A stretch of 64,000 nt of DNA from Erodium maritimum (GCA_963921825.1 OY997588.1:157419618-157483617); one strand, 5' to 3'. Positions 11,541-23,890 are shown, counted from the stretch's first letter. Program-made: numbers and translations. The notes: generated from the letters alone by a model not told the origin.

Positions 11541-12180
11541 GATTTGGTTCGGTCCGTTGTATTTGATTTATTTGGCATTTGATCTTAAAATTGATGTTTG
11601 TTTACTTGCACATTGTGTTCGTTGAAGATCTCGATGATTTTGTCCCGGTAGTTGCCGTCCATTAATTGCAGTTTGCATCATATGATTATGTCTATATATG
11701 CTTATTTCTTTGTCATTACTTGAATTTTCTTTGTATTAATTGATGAGTTCAAATTATGAAGTGGAGGATGGATTATGAATCAAGAGACTGAATTGTGTGG
11801 CTTTGTGTTGTTTAGCGGTCTTCAGGAGTTTGTTAGCAGCTTGTGGAGTATAGATGCAGGATTTGGTTCGTTCCGTTGTATTTGATTTCTTTGGCATTTG
11901 ATCTTAAAATTGATGTTTGTTTACTTGCACAATGTGTTCGTTGAAGATCTCGATGATTTTGTCCTGGTAGTTTCCGTCCATCAATTGCAGTTTGCATCAT
12001 ATGATTATTTCTATATATGCTTGTTTCTTTGCCATTACTTGAATTTTCTTTGTATTAATTGATAAGTTCAAATTATGAAGTGGGGGATGGATTATGAATC
12101 AAGAGGACTGAATTGTGTGGCTTTGTGTTGTTTAGCGGTCTTCAGGAGTTTGTTTAGCAGCTTGTGGAGTATAGATGCAG
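11541..12180. repeat. Direct tandem duplication in the PP2C 5'-UTR intron, including the 3' splice site
   Basis: Copy 1 is 11541-11859 and copy 2 is 11860-12180. They are nearly identical, differing by scattered substitutions and 1-bp indels (for example GATTTGGTTCGGTCC against GATTTGGTTCGTTCC). Each copy ends in TAGATGCAG, so the acceptor AG is present twice. The second, at 12180, is next to the coding exon. Confidence 0.9.
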
Positions 12181-12237
12181 TTGACGGTCTCTAGGAAGAA
12201 ACTTTGTTTGGGAGTTTAGGTGTGGAAAGGGAAATTA

Positions 12238-15200
12238 ATGATGGCTACGAAAGGTGAAAATCATCATACGGTCCCGCTCTCTGTCTTGCTGAAGCGTGAA
12301 TTGGCCAATGACAAGGTTGAGAATCCGGATATTATACATGGACAGGCCAACCAAGCCAAGAAGGGTGAGGACTTCTCATTCGTAAAATCAGAATGCCAGC
12401 GGGTTGTAGGAGATGGGGTCAATACTTACTCAGTTTTTGGGGTGAGTCCTCTCGATTCTAGAACTTAGTTGAGTGTGTCACTAAATTATGCCCTGTGATA
12501 ATTTTGCAAAAACCACTTGATGTATGTTGGAAATGATAATTCTACCTTTTATGATTTGGACGTTTCTGATCATAAAAAAAGGGTGATTGTTTCTGGGTTT
12601 TTGCTCTTTCAGTTTGCTTTTTCTCTAACCCTTTGAAAGGGTTGTAACAATTGGGGTTTAGATTGGTTTTCAAGAAAATGCAGGGAAATATGCAGTACAA
12701 TGTCTGTTTCTCATTTTGATCTTGAAAACATCAGCTCAAATTCGGAATAACTATTTAGGTAGACAATATAGACTTTTTCAAGGCACCAAACTGGAGGGAA
12801 TTTGGTAGAAGAAACAAGTGCTATTGCCTATTGCTATGAGATTATGATGAACAAGTAAATTGTGACAGTATTTCCAAGTCTGCTTTCCAAAAAATCCAAG
12901 AAGTCCTATTAAACAATTTTGAGCATGACTCTACATATTTAATCTTTAACTTATGGACTATGCGAAGGTGGCTTTTGGTTTTGTGTATTATTATGAATGC
13001 ACTAGTTAATGAGGGGTAATTTTTTAGCTATATTCATTGCTTCTGTCTGTTATTCCTGCACTAACATGATAACTTCTATATGCAAAGTCATATACCATCT
13101 GCATGGAATACTGGATTACTAACTGTAGTTGGAGAGCGTATTCCCATAAAGTTGAATCTCACCAAGCTTTGTTTTGCAGTTATTTGATGGGCACAACGGA
13201 ACTGCTGCTGCTATATACACAAAGGAGAATCTCCTCAATAATGTTATAAGTGCTGTTCCTTCAGATCTAAATAGAGAGGAATGGGTGGCAGCCCTTCCAA
13301 GGGCTTTGGTTTCAGGGTTTGTGAAAACAGATAAAGATTTTGGACGGCAAGGTAATACCAGTTTCTATGCAAATGCTGCTATCGTGGACAAGTCTTTTGC
13401 TGCTGGCACTTTACATACAATAGGCATTTATGCAGTACTGGCTTTGACCAAAATCATTGAGTTCGGATATTTATTATTAATTTGATGGGTGGTCAAGCTT
13501 TGATTTGAAATGAACAAAAGTCCATACTCCTGTGAATATCTTAATTGACCCCTTTTGTGAAACGACATCACCTGAACTCTTACATTCTCCTTTTCAGCAC
13601 AAACGTCAGGAACAACGGTCACCTTCATGATAATAGAAGGATGGGTCTTAACCGTTGCCTCTGTTGGTGATTCTCGTTGCATACTTGAAGCAGCTGATGG
13701 CGGTCTTGTTTATCTATCAGCAGATCATAGACTTGAGTCCAACGAAGAAGAGTAGGTTATAGACATATTGTGTTCACTAGGTCTTATAAGGATAAACCAT
13801 CCATATTGAAGGCAATGGTTCTTTTGTATCTTACTAGGAGGAATCGCATTACTTCAAGTGGAGGAGAGGTGGGACGCCTTAATGCTGGTCGTGGTGCAGA
13901 GGTATCTTTTGTTTCCATAACAAATGTTGTTACGTTGTTTTCATGTTACTGAGTTTCTTTATGCTTGTATTTGTTACCCATCTCCTTTTCAGTGCTTAAA
14001 TTGTATAGTTTCACTTTACTAATACTATATATTTATTTATAACATATAAACTTGAACCAATGACCGATTTGGAAAATTGTGAGGGAAAAGTTGTCTGCTT
14101 AGTTCATGGATGGAAGCATGAGCAACATTCTATTAGCATTATAGTATCTTGGTTACAAGTTGATCCGCCTCATTGTCCGAGTTTTAAAATTATGATGTAA
14201 ATGGCGCTGAGATGGAAGATTTCAATTTTTTTTTACTCGCGGTGTATGATAGCAGATTGGTATTCTTTGATAGTTTTCTGTGCCCTTACATTCACAAAAG
14301 TTAAAACTTTTGATTAAATATTGCGAGCTACAAGCAAGGCCTCTGATTCATATAATAATTCTTTTGTAGTTTGGTCCTTTGAGATGTTGGCCTGGTGGCT
14401 TGTGTCTTTCACGATCCATAGGAGATATGGATGTTGGCGAGTTCATTGTTCCTGTCCCTCATGTAAAGCAAGTGAAGGTATGTTAGCTTAACAATTCTAT
14501 CTAGTATATGCTCTTAATCTTTTACTAGCTTTTCACTTTTAGATCTGTTTATGATCGATGTCACTCCTTTCAATATTGAAATGTTCATTTACATCAAATT
14601 CTATGAACACTACGATTACCCTTATGGCAACTTCTCTAGGGCAGATGCTTTTTTAAGCCTCAGGAATTATGGTTTGTCCCATGATTCACATAATCTGAAA
14701 ACAAACTAACTAGTTACATCAGTTGAATATCTAGAGGCTGACAAGAAGAAGCCATGAATTTTGTTGATATTATATTTTCAAAACATCTATGCTAATAACC
14801 AACATGCAAATTTCAATTTAAGGTCTGATAAAATGAAATCATTCCTGTCTAGCTTCAAGAGAGAAAGCACCTTTAGTCTCCATTTAAAACGGGGCCTCTT
14901 AACCACTTCGATTTGTTTTTGTTAACCATTTCATCTTTTGCCGCGCTATATGTTGTTTGAAGAGAACCTGTCTTAACTTGTGTGTATCTCCAGCTGTCTA
15001 CAGGTGGTGGTAGGGTTATCATTGCAAGTGACGGTGTTTGGGATGCTTTGAGCGCTGAGACAGCTTTTGACTGCTGCCGGGGGTTTGCACCAGATGCTGC
15101 AGCAGCACAAATTGTTAAGGTATGGCATAATCAAATATGTCAACTATGGTTTTTTAAGTAATTGTCAAAAACTACCCTAAAGTATTGTCCACAAACGAAA

Positions 15201-16816
15201 AAACGCTTTTAGGCTACTCTAAAGTTTTGTCCACCAACTTCCGTTAGAAAAGATAACAGGTTAATTGTCAAAAACCACCCTAAAGTATTGCCCACACAAC
15301 TATAGAATGCATTATAAATTGCCCACACAACTTTAGAATGCATTATGTATTGCCCACAAATCTATTGAATCCGCGAAGAACTGCCCAGACCATTCATTCT
15401 GAACATTCATAACAGTTTCTCCCTGTTACGTGTTTCTAACGGAAGTCGGTGGACAAAACTTGAGTGTACCCTAAAAGCGTGGACAAAACTTTAGGGTAGT
15501 TTTTGACAATTAACCCTTATGTTAATTATTAGGGCATTCCTAGGGACATGTTTTTTATATCAGCAAGAGAGCGGGGAGATCCTAATCTAGCCTAGTCTAA
15601 CTCCTAATCTAGCCTATCCTAAATAGATATGCCCACTGGGGTTCGAACCTCTGACCTCAAGGAGGTGAGAGAGCTCTATGACCACTCCTAGGGACATGTC
15701 ACTTCTTATTTCTCTACCTTATTCTACCTTTTTCCCTTACAGGAAGCTGTACAGTTCAAGGGGCTTAGAGACGACACAACTTGTATCGTGATCGATATCT
15801 TACCACAAGAAAAGCCAGCTCTGCTACCTCCAAAGAAGACAGGCAAAGGGGTGTTTAAGTCCATGTTCAGGAAAAAGAGTTGTGAATCAACTTCTCAAGT
15901 AGAAAGCGAGTATATCGAACAAGACGTGGTTGAACAGATGTTTGAAGAAGGATCCGCTATGCTTTCAGAAAGGTTTGTGGCCTGAACGATAATCTTACAT
16001 GTTACAGTTTTTTGCATTTCAATATAAAAATAAAGCATAATTTTACTCGCACCTTTATCTGATTCACAGATTAGACACGAAATACCCGCTCTGCAACATG
16101 TTTAAGTTATTCACATGTGCGGTCTGTCAAGTTGAGATGAAACGTGGAGAGGGCGTTTCAATACATGCCGGATCGTCTAACCCTGGAAATTCGCGCCCTT
16201 GGGACGGCCCTTTCCTTTGCGTAAGTTGCCAAGACAAGAAAGAGGCCATGGAAGGTAGAAGACGGCCAAGAGGTACTAAAACTGCCTCTCATGCATTTTG
16301 ATTTGGATTAGGGATAACTGCAAAAAATGTACCCTGAATGATGTATTCATTTTTTGCAACTTGTAGCCCTCTTATTTGATCATTGCAAAAAAAGTGCCAT
16401 GAACCCGACTTTTTGTTGTAATTTATATAAAATGATGATTTTACCCTTACAATTTATATTTAGAAATAATAAGTGAAGATAATCCAAATTTTCATATCCC
16501 TCAATTCAGTTCTTTGTGTACCGTGCAAAGAGTAGGAAATTTAGGGGATATGGAAATTTTGGATTTTGTTATTTATTTATTATTCTTAAAATGTAAAATT
16601 CCAAGGGTAAAATCATCATTTTGAACAAGTTTATACAAAGTGCTACAAAAAAACAAGTTCAGGGAACTTTTTTTGCAATCACAAGTTGTAAAAAGTGAAT
16701 ACCTCAGGGTATTTTTTTTGTTATCATCCCTTTGGATTATTATTAGCCTAATATTAATCTCGTTCTTGCTTTTTCGTTTTTCTTTTCCAGATAGACATAG
16801 TAGTTCATGTGAATAG
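12238..16816 (+). CDS. Protein phosphatase 2C, PP2C-12 type
   Basis: Nine coding exons join in phase: 12238-12441, 13180-13351, 13598-13751, 13838-13901, 14370-14477, 14994-15119, 15743-15972, 16070-16272 and 16791-16816, giving 428 residues, the usual size for this group. The start may be either of two adjacent ATGs (12238 or 12241). PP2C metal-site motifs are visible: FDGHNG with Asp71, SVGDSRC, SADHRLE, SDGVWD with Asp247 and RDDTTC at about 285-290. The family dephosphorylates Ser/Thr using Mn2+/Mg2+. The C-terminal extension carries two CxxC pairs (CAVC and CVSC), which may bind zinc. The reading parallels the Arabidopsis PP2C-12 group closely. The last exon encodes only the final 8 residues. 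Introns host a foldback (intron 7), a SINE and a family-A MITE (intron 9). Targets are unknown. Confidence 0.92.
15165..15515. mobile_element. Foldback element, family C-like, in PP2C intron 7
   Basis: Inverted arms TTGTCAAAAACTACCCTAAA (left, from about 15171) and TAGGGTAGTTTTTGACAATT (right, to about 15513). The interior has repeated ATTGCCCACACAACT-type blocks. Flanks TATGTCAACTAT and TATGTTAATTAT are similar but do not give a clean 9-bp duplication. Confidence 0.6.
15552..15685 (-). mobile_element. tRNA-derived SINE in PP2C intron 7
   Basis: Flanked by a perfect 14-bp direct repeat TCCTAGGGACATGT at 15538-15551 and 15686-15699. On the minus strand it begins with a tRNA-like head (GGTCATAGAGCTCTCTCACC, then B-box GGTTCGAACCCC) and ends in an A-rich tail next to the left repeat. 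Length about 134 bp. These are SINE hallmarks. Confidence 0.8.
16311..16730. mobile_element. Palindromic MULE-type MITE, family A (copy 3), in the last PP2C intron
   Basis: A 420-bp foldback starting GGGATAACTGC and ending in CATCCC, with a perfect 9-bp duplication TTTGGATTA at 16302-16310 and 16731-16739. It lies wholly between the penultimate exon and the 26-base last coding exon. Confidence 0.92.
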
Positions 16817-17898
16817 CTAAACACTCCTCAACCATAGCCGCATTTGACAAGCACTAACAATTGTTTTTGAACCTATAACACAAATGGGGGATGGGGGAGA
16901 TGTTGATACAGTGATATCGATTCATTACTCGCACTTTCCATTACTCGCTTCTACAAGGTCAGAAGATCGACTTATAGGTGATTTCTTCTTTTTCGAACGT
17001 TCCCTTGAAACAACACATTCACGGAAGGGATAGTTTCGTAATTTTTCTTTCCAGACTCCTCTTCCGTTGTTGACTGGTTCATAGAGCTAACCATTCTATG
17101 TAATATTGCTATATAGGGAAATGAGAACTCAGAAGTAGAAGTATTTTTAGGGAGAGATAAGAACTTGTGTTATTATAGGCTGTTGATTGATTTGTTCAGA
17201 ATAGAAAATTTCATGATTAATTCTTGTTGTCTTTTTTTCCACATAGAAACATATACTGATTGTTATGTTTCTGGCCAATTTGTTGTATCGATTCGAACAA
17301 GCTTTGCACATAGATGCCGAAATGTTTCTCTGTTGAACTCGACGAGTTCTGAATCACCTGATAGCGTTGTCCAGGTCTTCACCGTTTGTCGGCGTCTTCA
17401 TGCCAATAGAGCATCCTCAATGCTTAGAGCCTATTAATCCAGACGAGTTTGGTTGATTCACTCGGCCTACCAGGTTGTTGGCGGCAAATAGCCATGACTT
17501 GCGTGACAAGTGACCACAAGGTAAACGGATTGAGAGCACATGTGAATTCAGCAGGGCGATAAATCCTTCGCCCGTAGGCTGATCATCTAAAGCCTCCCTT
17601 TTTGGCCGATTTGTTCCTCCAATTCGCCCTCTTGCAGGCTTCAAGGCCGGATTGAGATTTATTTCTAGAAGATATACTCGCTAAATTGAGATTTAATATG
17701 ATGGATAGAGATTCTCGTATGCTAGAAAAGGTCATCACAACACGTTAATGCTAACAAATGTCGTTCAGAGCCTATTTTGGGATTTCCCCTTGAAATTATA
17801 ACGTTAATATATGTTTCACCCGGACACATATGCGTCTTAATTACACAGCCACATTAACAAAAACAAATCAGACAATCAAAACTAGTACATGCCAAAAA
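16817..17898. other. Intergenic between PP2C and EF-hand copy 1
   Basis: The first part is the PP2C 3' region. From about 17495 onward it belongs to the block duplicated at 20358-20710 (shared text such as GACAAGTG and ATATACTCGCTAAATTGAG), which forms the 3' flank of the EF-hand genes. No other gene seen. Confidence 0.5.
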
Positions 17899-18186
17899 CT
17901 AGTACAAGTCAACAACCTTAACACCCAAATATTTCTGAGCAAACTCCACAAGTCTCTTCATCTCACCACCCTCTATGAACCCATTCCCATCCCCGTCCGC
18001 CGCCCGCATACCTTGCCGGCTCTTCTTCCCGGCGAACCACCCGCCTGCGAACCTCACAGCCTCCGCCAGCTCTTCCCGGCTTATCCGGCCATCTTTGTCG
18101 GAATCAAACTTCTTCATCCACCACTTGAACTCCTCGGTCGTCATCTCCCGGTTCCCCGAAGAAAGGCTTCGACTTTTGATCGCCAT
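17899..18186 (-). CDS. Two-EF-hand calcium-binding protein, copy 1
   Basis: A single exon of 95 residues. Two canonical 12-residue EF loops are present, DSDKDGRISREE at 28-39 and DGDGNGFIEGGE at 64-75, each with acidic positions 1, 3 and 12. There is no signal peptide or membrane segment, so it is probably cytosolic or nuclear. The size and loop pair resemble polcalcin or short calmodulin-like proteins, but the linker GGWFAGKKSRQGMRAA is not polcalcin-like. Function is inferred only as Ca2+ binding. The start is set at MAIKSRS, the same in all three copies; a TATA box lies about 90 bases upstream. Copy 1 differs from the others by Leu8, Trp22 and Gln instead of His near the C-terminus. Confidence 0.85.
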   Translation of the reverse strand: MAIKSRSLSSGNREMTTEEFKWWMKKFDSDKDGRISREELAEAVRFAGGWFAGKKSRQGMRAADGDGNGFIEGGEMKRLVEFAQKYLGVKVVDLY

Positions 18187-18273
18187 ATCAATAGTTCGGG
18201 GTATGTATTTGTAATTACCTTCTCAGACTCTGTTAAATATTTGCTCACAACATACCAACAAGCCTGATCTCGT

Positions 18274-18286
18274 GCTTATATATAGA
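18274..18286 (-). promoter_or_regulatory. TATA box of EF-hand copy 1
   Basis: The minus strand reads CTATATATAAG about 90 bases upstream of the ATG. The same box sits at the same distance in copies 2 and 3. Confidence 0.65.
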
Positions 18287-19229
18287 CATGTACTCACATA
18301 TATTCGTCACTTAATAAACGTGTTTCACATGGTCGAATTGGTGTAATATTTATGTCTTAGAATAAAAGCCTAACTATTATTTAAAGCCGCCGAGTTACGC
18401 GTATATATATGGAGCGAGGAATATATATTACTAATCAACCAAATCTATATAGTTGTAATAACGACTAGTTTATTTTCTAAAGGAGAATAATTAAGATCCA
18501 CTTCACTTTTTCGTGTGATATTCGTAAGCATTGAGATTTGAGCTTGTTCATTGATCCACTTCACACCATTTTTTTTGTTTAATAATTGAAAGTCGTCACT
18601 TTACGTATAAATCCACTGATTTGTGTCGTGCTTTTCCAATCTATAACATTTGATTTGTCGGGCACATATAGCCGCAAATATATGATTGGAATCGAACTAA
18701 TTACTTATTCGGTTATTCCTAGTTGAAGGAGGGAGCAAAAATGAGGGATGAATCACTTGAAAAAAAGTGGAGGAATAAAGATTTGGGAGTTCGACTGTGT
18801 AGATCGTTCATCTTTTTGGTGATGAACTTCTCGTCTGAGTGAATTGTCATGCCATAACAGTGGTTGTTTGCGAATTTCTCGAAAAAATCACTATTTATTC
18901 CGACTAATTGTCTTGTCTATTGGAGATGCTCTTCTACTGAACTTCGAAGCAACAAACAAATAGAAGACAAAATTCGAGGTCGTAGTATATAGAGTCCTTA
19001 GAGCATTTCTAGTGAATCGTTGCAATAAAGACGTTGCAAGAATCAATTTTGATCTTCTATCACTAACTCCTCTAATAGTGGGCTAAAGAGACGTTACAGC
19101 AAGGATAGTAGCAAGAGTAAATTTAGAATTCTCTCTTTGGTAATAGCTATTAAAGATTATCCGAGCTCCCCAACAAGTGGTGTAATTGCAATGAATTGAT
19201 GGAAGGCAGGCCATCGAACCTGCAACTGT

Positions 19230-20328
19230 GATCATCATTCCAATTCCCTAGCCATGGCCATAAACTCAGTTATGGGTATGGGCAAGGTGTTGGAAAACAA
19301 GGGGAAAAGGTGTATGTCCTTCTCTCTTTTTTTGTTCAGTTTTACTCTCCTCGTACGATAGGCAAGATTGTGAGGGAGGGATCTGCTTATCCTACACGAT
19401 CTGCTCCGGAGACGACTGATGCAGGCAAAAAGAGAGGAGCTCGTGCCGACCGATTCCCCAAGGTTTCAGCTAAGGTTGGAGGATTAAGTCGTGCTCGCTC
19501 TGTGAATGTGGATGGCGGCGCGGCGTGGATGGGCCTGGGGGACGAACGATCCCCACTGTCCTTGGATCCTTTACCTATGATCGGGTTGGGTCCTAGGTTG
19601 GGTGACAGTGTATCCATGGATCCGTTACATAACCTGGGACCCGGTCTGTTGCGTACATTAGACTCCACGGGGTGTTTTGCACACAAACATATCCTGGGGC
19701 ATCCAGTATGGGACCGGCCCTTGGCGGACTCGATGGCTATGACCCCAAGATCATATGGCGGAGGGTTCAGGGGTAGAGGTCGGGCAATTTTTGGACCTCG
19801 TCTTGTTGAATGTTCCGCCGCACATCGCTGGGAGGTATGGCGGAGTTCGAGTGCTGGAGCAACCGACAGTAGAAGAATGGGGTGGCCAACGAGTCACAGT
19901 TCGGGAGAGGGCTGGGAAACAGCCCTGTCGACACGCATGAGTCACCGGGCAGGCCTCAGGGACAGGAAGGAGTATCTGGGGGTGCCCTGTCAGCCATTCT
20001 CCACTGCCGATCACAGGTTCGGGTTTATCAACGAAGTAGAGCGTCTCCCTCGGGAGACCAACAATATTCATTCAGACCCCCCCTTGAGCAGTGATCGTCA
20101 GCGGGTTTTAGTTTTATTGTCTTTCAGTTTCTCGTTATTAGATTTGGGTGTTTATCTCATTACTGTTCTAGTTCATTATCTTTGGTTGTCAGTTTTAGGT
20201 CGCCTCTATGGCATCTCAACACAACGTCCTAGACGTTACTGTAGTTACAGGGTTATTATGTTTGTCCCAGTAGGGTTTACAAGCATGTACCGACTCTTTT
20301 AAAGGAATGAAAATCGCATTTACTCAAA
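19230..20328 (+). mobile_element. LINE-like fragment with a long open frame
   Basis: GC-rich against its surroundings and ending in a short A-run (CTCAAAAAAAAAC at about 20320-20332) after a T-rich untranslated-looking tail. A frame open from 19310 to 20302 (330 codons) has no domain I can name. Composition and 3' layout fit a LINE ORF1 tail plus 3' UTR with ORF2 missing. A clear target duplication was not found. It interrupts the EF-hand triplication, so it probably arrived after or during that event. Confidence 0.4.
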
Positions 20329-20707
20329 AAAAAACAAGGTAAGACCCATGTGTTAAGTGACAAGTGGCCACAAGATAAACGAATTGAGATCACATGAAAA
20401 TTCAGTTGTCGCCCATAGGATTTGGCCGATTTGTTCCTCTAACTCGCCCTCTAGCGGGTGCTCTCGGAGAGTGACCAAACTAGACTTCAAGTCCAATTAA
20501 GATTTATTTATGGAAGATATACTCGCTAAATTGAGATTTAATATGATGGATAGAGATTCTCATATGCTAACAAAAGTCATCACAACATATTAATGCTAAC
20601 AAAAGTCGTTTGAAAGCGTATTTAAGGATTTCCCCTTGAAATTATAACGTTAATATATATTTCATGCGGACACGTATGCGTCCGAATGAAACAAAAGAGG
20701 ATAAAAA

Positions 20708-20995
20708 CTAGTACAAGTCAACAACCTTAACACCCAAATACTTGTGAGCAAACTCCACAAGCCTCTTCATCTCACCACCCTCTATGAACCCATTCCCGTC
20801 CCCGTCCGCCGCACGCATACCTTGCCGGCTCTTCTTTCCGGCGAACCACCCGCCCGCGAACCTCACCACGTCCGCCAGCTCCTCCCGGCTTATCCGGCCA
20901 TCCTTGTCGGAATCGAACTTCTTCATCCACCTCTTGAATTCCTCCGTAGTCATCTCCCGGTTCCCCGAAGAAACGCTTCGACTTTTTATCGCCAT
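20708..20995 (-). CDS. Two-EF-hand calcium-binding protein, copy 2
   Basis: A single exon of 95 residues with the same two EF loops (28-39 and 64-75) as its neighbours. It differs from copy 3 only at Ser10 (Leu there) and at ADVV (AEAV there). The frame is open upstream of the chosen ATG, but that extension reads through the leader and is not conserved in copy 1. A TATA box lies at about 21065-21075. Both EF loops keep all ligand positions, so it should bind Ca2+. Confidence 0.85.
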   Translation of the reverse strand: MAIKSRSVSSGNREMTTEEFKRWMKKFDSDKDGRISREELADVVRFAGGWFAGKKSRQGMRAADGDGNGFIEGGEMKRLVEFAHKYLGVKVVDLY

Positions 20996-21064
20996 ATCAA
21001 ATGTTTCTGCTTCTCGAATTCTGTTAAATATTTGCTCACAACATACCAACAAGCCTGATCTCGT

Positions 21065-21075
21065 GCTTATATATA
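21065..21075 (-). promoter_or_regulatory. TATA box of EF-hand copy 2
   Basis: CTATATATAAG on the minus strand, 70-80 bases upstream of the ATG, conserved with copies 1 and 3. Confidence 0.6.
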
Positions 21076-21510
21076 GACATGTACACACGTATCTTTGTCA
21101 CTTAATAAACGTGTTTCACATGGTCAAATTGGTGTAATATATATATATGTCTTAGAATAAAAGCCCAACTATTATCAAAAGCCGCCGAGTTACGCGTATA
21201 TGGACTAGTTTATTTTGTAAAGGAGAATAATTAAGATCCACTTTTTCGTGTGATATTCGTAAGCATTGAGATTTGAGCTTGTTCATTGATCCACTTCACA
21301 CTATCTTTTTTTATTTTATTTAATATTTGAAACTCGTCACTTTGTGTATAAATCTACTGATTTGTGTCGTGCTTTTTCGATCGAGAACATTTGATTTGTC
21401 GGGCACATATAGCCGCAAGTATATGATTTGTCGAGAACTTATGCTTAAACTTCAAAGCAACAGAGAAATAGAAAGCAAAATTGAGGTTGTGGTTTTGAGG
21501 CTCTAAACAC

Positions 21511-22600
21511 TCTTTTCGTATTATATTAATGAAATATGTGCACTTTTTCGACAAAGAAAAAACATAGTATTCATGAAGACCGAAGATAGTAAAATTGAGA
21601 TCTTTCTGTTAAGCAATGTAATGTTGTTAGGAATATAAGCATAGTATTCATGAAAACAAAGACAGCATAATTTAAAAAATTCTGTTTAGCATCATTGTAA
21701 GCCTATCAAGAACATTACCCACCTAAAACTTATATCTATAGATCATGAGTCGCCCTGTTAGGGTCGGTGTCGTCTCGCCGTGCCTCACCCCGGCTCAGTC
21801 TCCATTCTTCCTGGCGTAGTTTCGGTCTCTCTCTTCCGCTGTCATGGCGTTTTCCCCATTCCTCTGCCTCTTGTAATGCTGCTAGGTCTGGATTAGAGGA
21901 GCTTCCCTCTTTGCGACCCTCGACCTTCTTCGTCGACAATTCATCGGTCCCCGACGGGGGGGGGGGGGGTCTCCCATACGGATCTTTCCCTAACAGGTTC
22001 CTCGTCGCCCTCGCCCCATCGGTGGAGCCATCGATGTCCTGACCTCCTTGGCCTCTACTGATGCATGCAGAAACCGTATAGATTCGATGTACTCACGTTT
22101 TCTGTACCTACTGCAAATTGATCTTTTACTGGATCAAACTGTATCAGATCATCTCTACTGAGCAACCCTCGCCATCTCCGAAGCCGTCACCGGCGTCCAT
22201 CGCCCTGGCCTCCACCACCGCACTCTCCTCGACCCCTCTCTCGATTATGGATCAGGCTAATTGAGTGGGTCTTTTTTATTTTTACCGGTTTCGTTTTTGC
22301 AGGGTCAAAGACTAGCACACAGAGAGTTAGAGATTTTTCCTAACAGGGAACACTGATTCGCGTATATCCTCCCAATGCAACTGATGCAGCCCTTGCTCAA
22401 GAATTGGAGCAAGACTTTCAGTACCGTCTTCTCATCCCCCACCCTTCCTACATGCCTTTATGGCGGCCTATATGGCGTTTCTTCAAAACCGTCAATGACG
22501 GTTGTATTTCTAAAAAGAACCGCGAACAATGTGTTCTTTTTCTGTTCTTCTCTAGTAGTCGGGGAGCCTGTTCCTTGACGCACATCCATATATTAATTAA
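21511..22600. other. Unassigned GC-rich stretch between EF-hand copies 2 and 3
   Basis: 21730-22600 is richer in GC than its surroundings and contains a 14-base G run (21956-21969). A plus-strand segment near 22310-22560 reads like a protein piece (ATDAALAQELEQDFQYR) preceded by a possible acceptor TTTTTGCAG at about 22302, but I do not recognise the family and find no matching exons. It may be a captured gene fragment or decayed retroelement. Confidence 0.25.
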
Positions 22601-23189
22601 CTATTAATAAAATTGCACCTTGTTAGTAAAAAAAAATTAGCCACCTTATTCACATGTGAGGAAGGATTTTTATCCTTTCACGCGGATGTGGATTTTGATT
22701 TTATTGTGATTCGTGACCTGTTCATAATAAATGAATATTTAGCGGATTTCAATCATAAAATATGCGGGTGATATCCGCAAACTATAATCAAAATCTACGA
22801 TGAAAATTATTTTTACAAATAAATAATACTATTTTTTTATACAAGCAATTTTCCGACACCTAGTTACATTATAAAAATACTACACATGATTTTGTTACAA
22901 AAATATTGATTTCACACATGTAGTTGGGTCGGTGGTGATGACTTTTGTAGTATGGTTGGTTAAACTCTATGTATTAAATTATCTTAGTATCAAGTGTATG
23001 TGGGTGGATCATCCATGGATCTATCCACCTTAATCTACAGTTCATCCATATTGTTACGAATTAATAAAATTTGATCCACTATCCATCCACTTATATCGAG
23101 AAAATTACCGAATATTTTTACCCACCCCTACTCTAATTACACAACTTTTGACAAAGTAATTGTACGACCTCTTTTTTATTTTTATTTTT
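22601..23189. other. AT-rich intergenic sequence
   Basis: No gene, tRNA or clear inverted repeat recognised here. 22650-22800 contains loosely repeated words around 'GCGGAT'. Confidence 0.4.
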
Positions 23190-23890
23190 TTAGATCAGCA
23201 GTTTTTTTGATTTGAAATCCAACAGCTTTAAAGTGAAGCCGAAGGACATGGGCGAACCCTCGATACAAACATGATCACTAGTCATGTAGACACAACCTCA
23301 AACTATAGGATTCCTAACAAGCAGAATAAAACCAAAACATGTCTCAGTACCAAATACAGACACTCAACAAACACAAATCCAACAAGAGACAAACCAATAC
23401 AGACCAGAATAATCCTGCACGGAATCTCCACAACATAGGACTGAGTCCCAAACAAGACTAAAATAACAATAAAACAGGTCTACAAACCCATATTTTACAA
23501 CCTTTAAACCCGGAAAAATAAAATAAACCTAAGGCCTAAACATCCAGATCTGTCAAATGTGAGGCACAACTAAACCTCCAAACTACAAATCTCAACCTTA
23601 TTCAAACAAATAAAGAACAATATATCTCATCGAGATGGACGTCGACACGCTGACAGTCAACACAACTAAACGGCAGAGATAATTCGGTGGTCAAAACCAC
23701 CGGAACACTTAAACCCTGGAAACTAAATCCATACGATTTCAAAACAGACCGAAAGACCAAAACCACTCGTTGGGGGCCAACCCCACAACCGACGAGCCTC
23801 CACCAACACGAGACGGAAAAACAATAAAATCGAAATGAATCTAGAAAAAGACCAAGGAAACGCTCCAATGAAATCAAAAAGGAAGAAAAG
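23190..23890 (-). mobile_element. Decayed LINE 3' fragment, minus strand
   Basis: On the minus strand this reads as T-rich untranslated sequence ending in an A-rich tail (CTGATCTAAAAAAATAAAAA at the low-coordinate end). A short frame at 23602-23877 has no assignable domain. The same kind of 3' tail is seen at 27110-27840. Assignment rests on layout and the A-rich end. Confidence 0.4.

Noticed and set aside
17830-18267. 145-codon plus-strand frame over EF-hand copy 1
   Set aside because: Antisense to a clear EF-hand gene; the same shadow appears at the other two copies.
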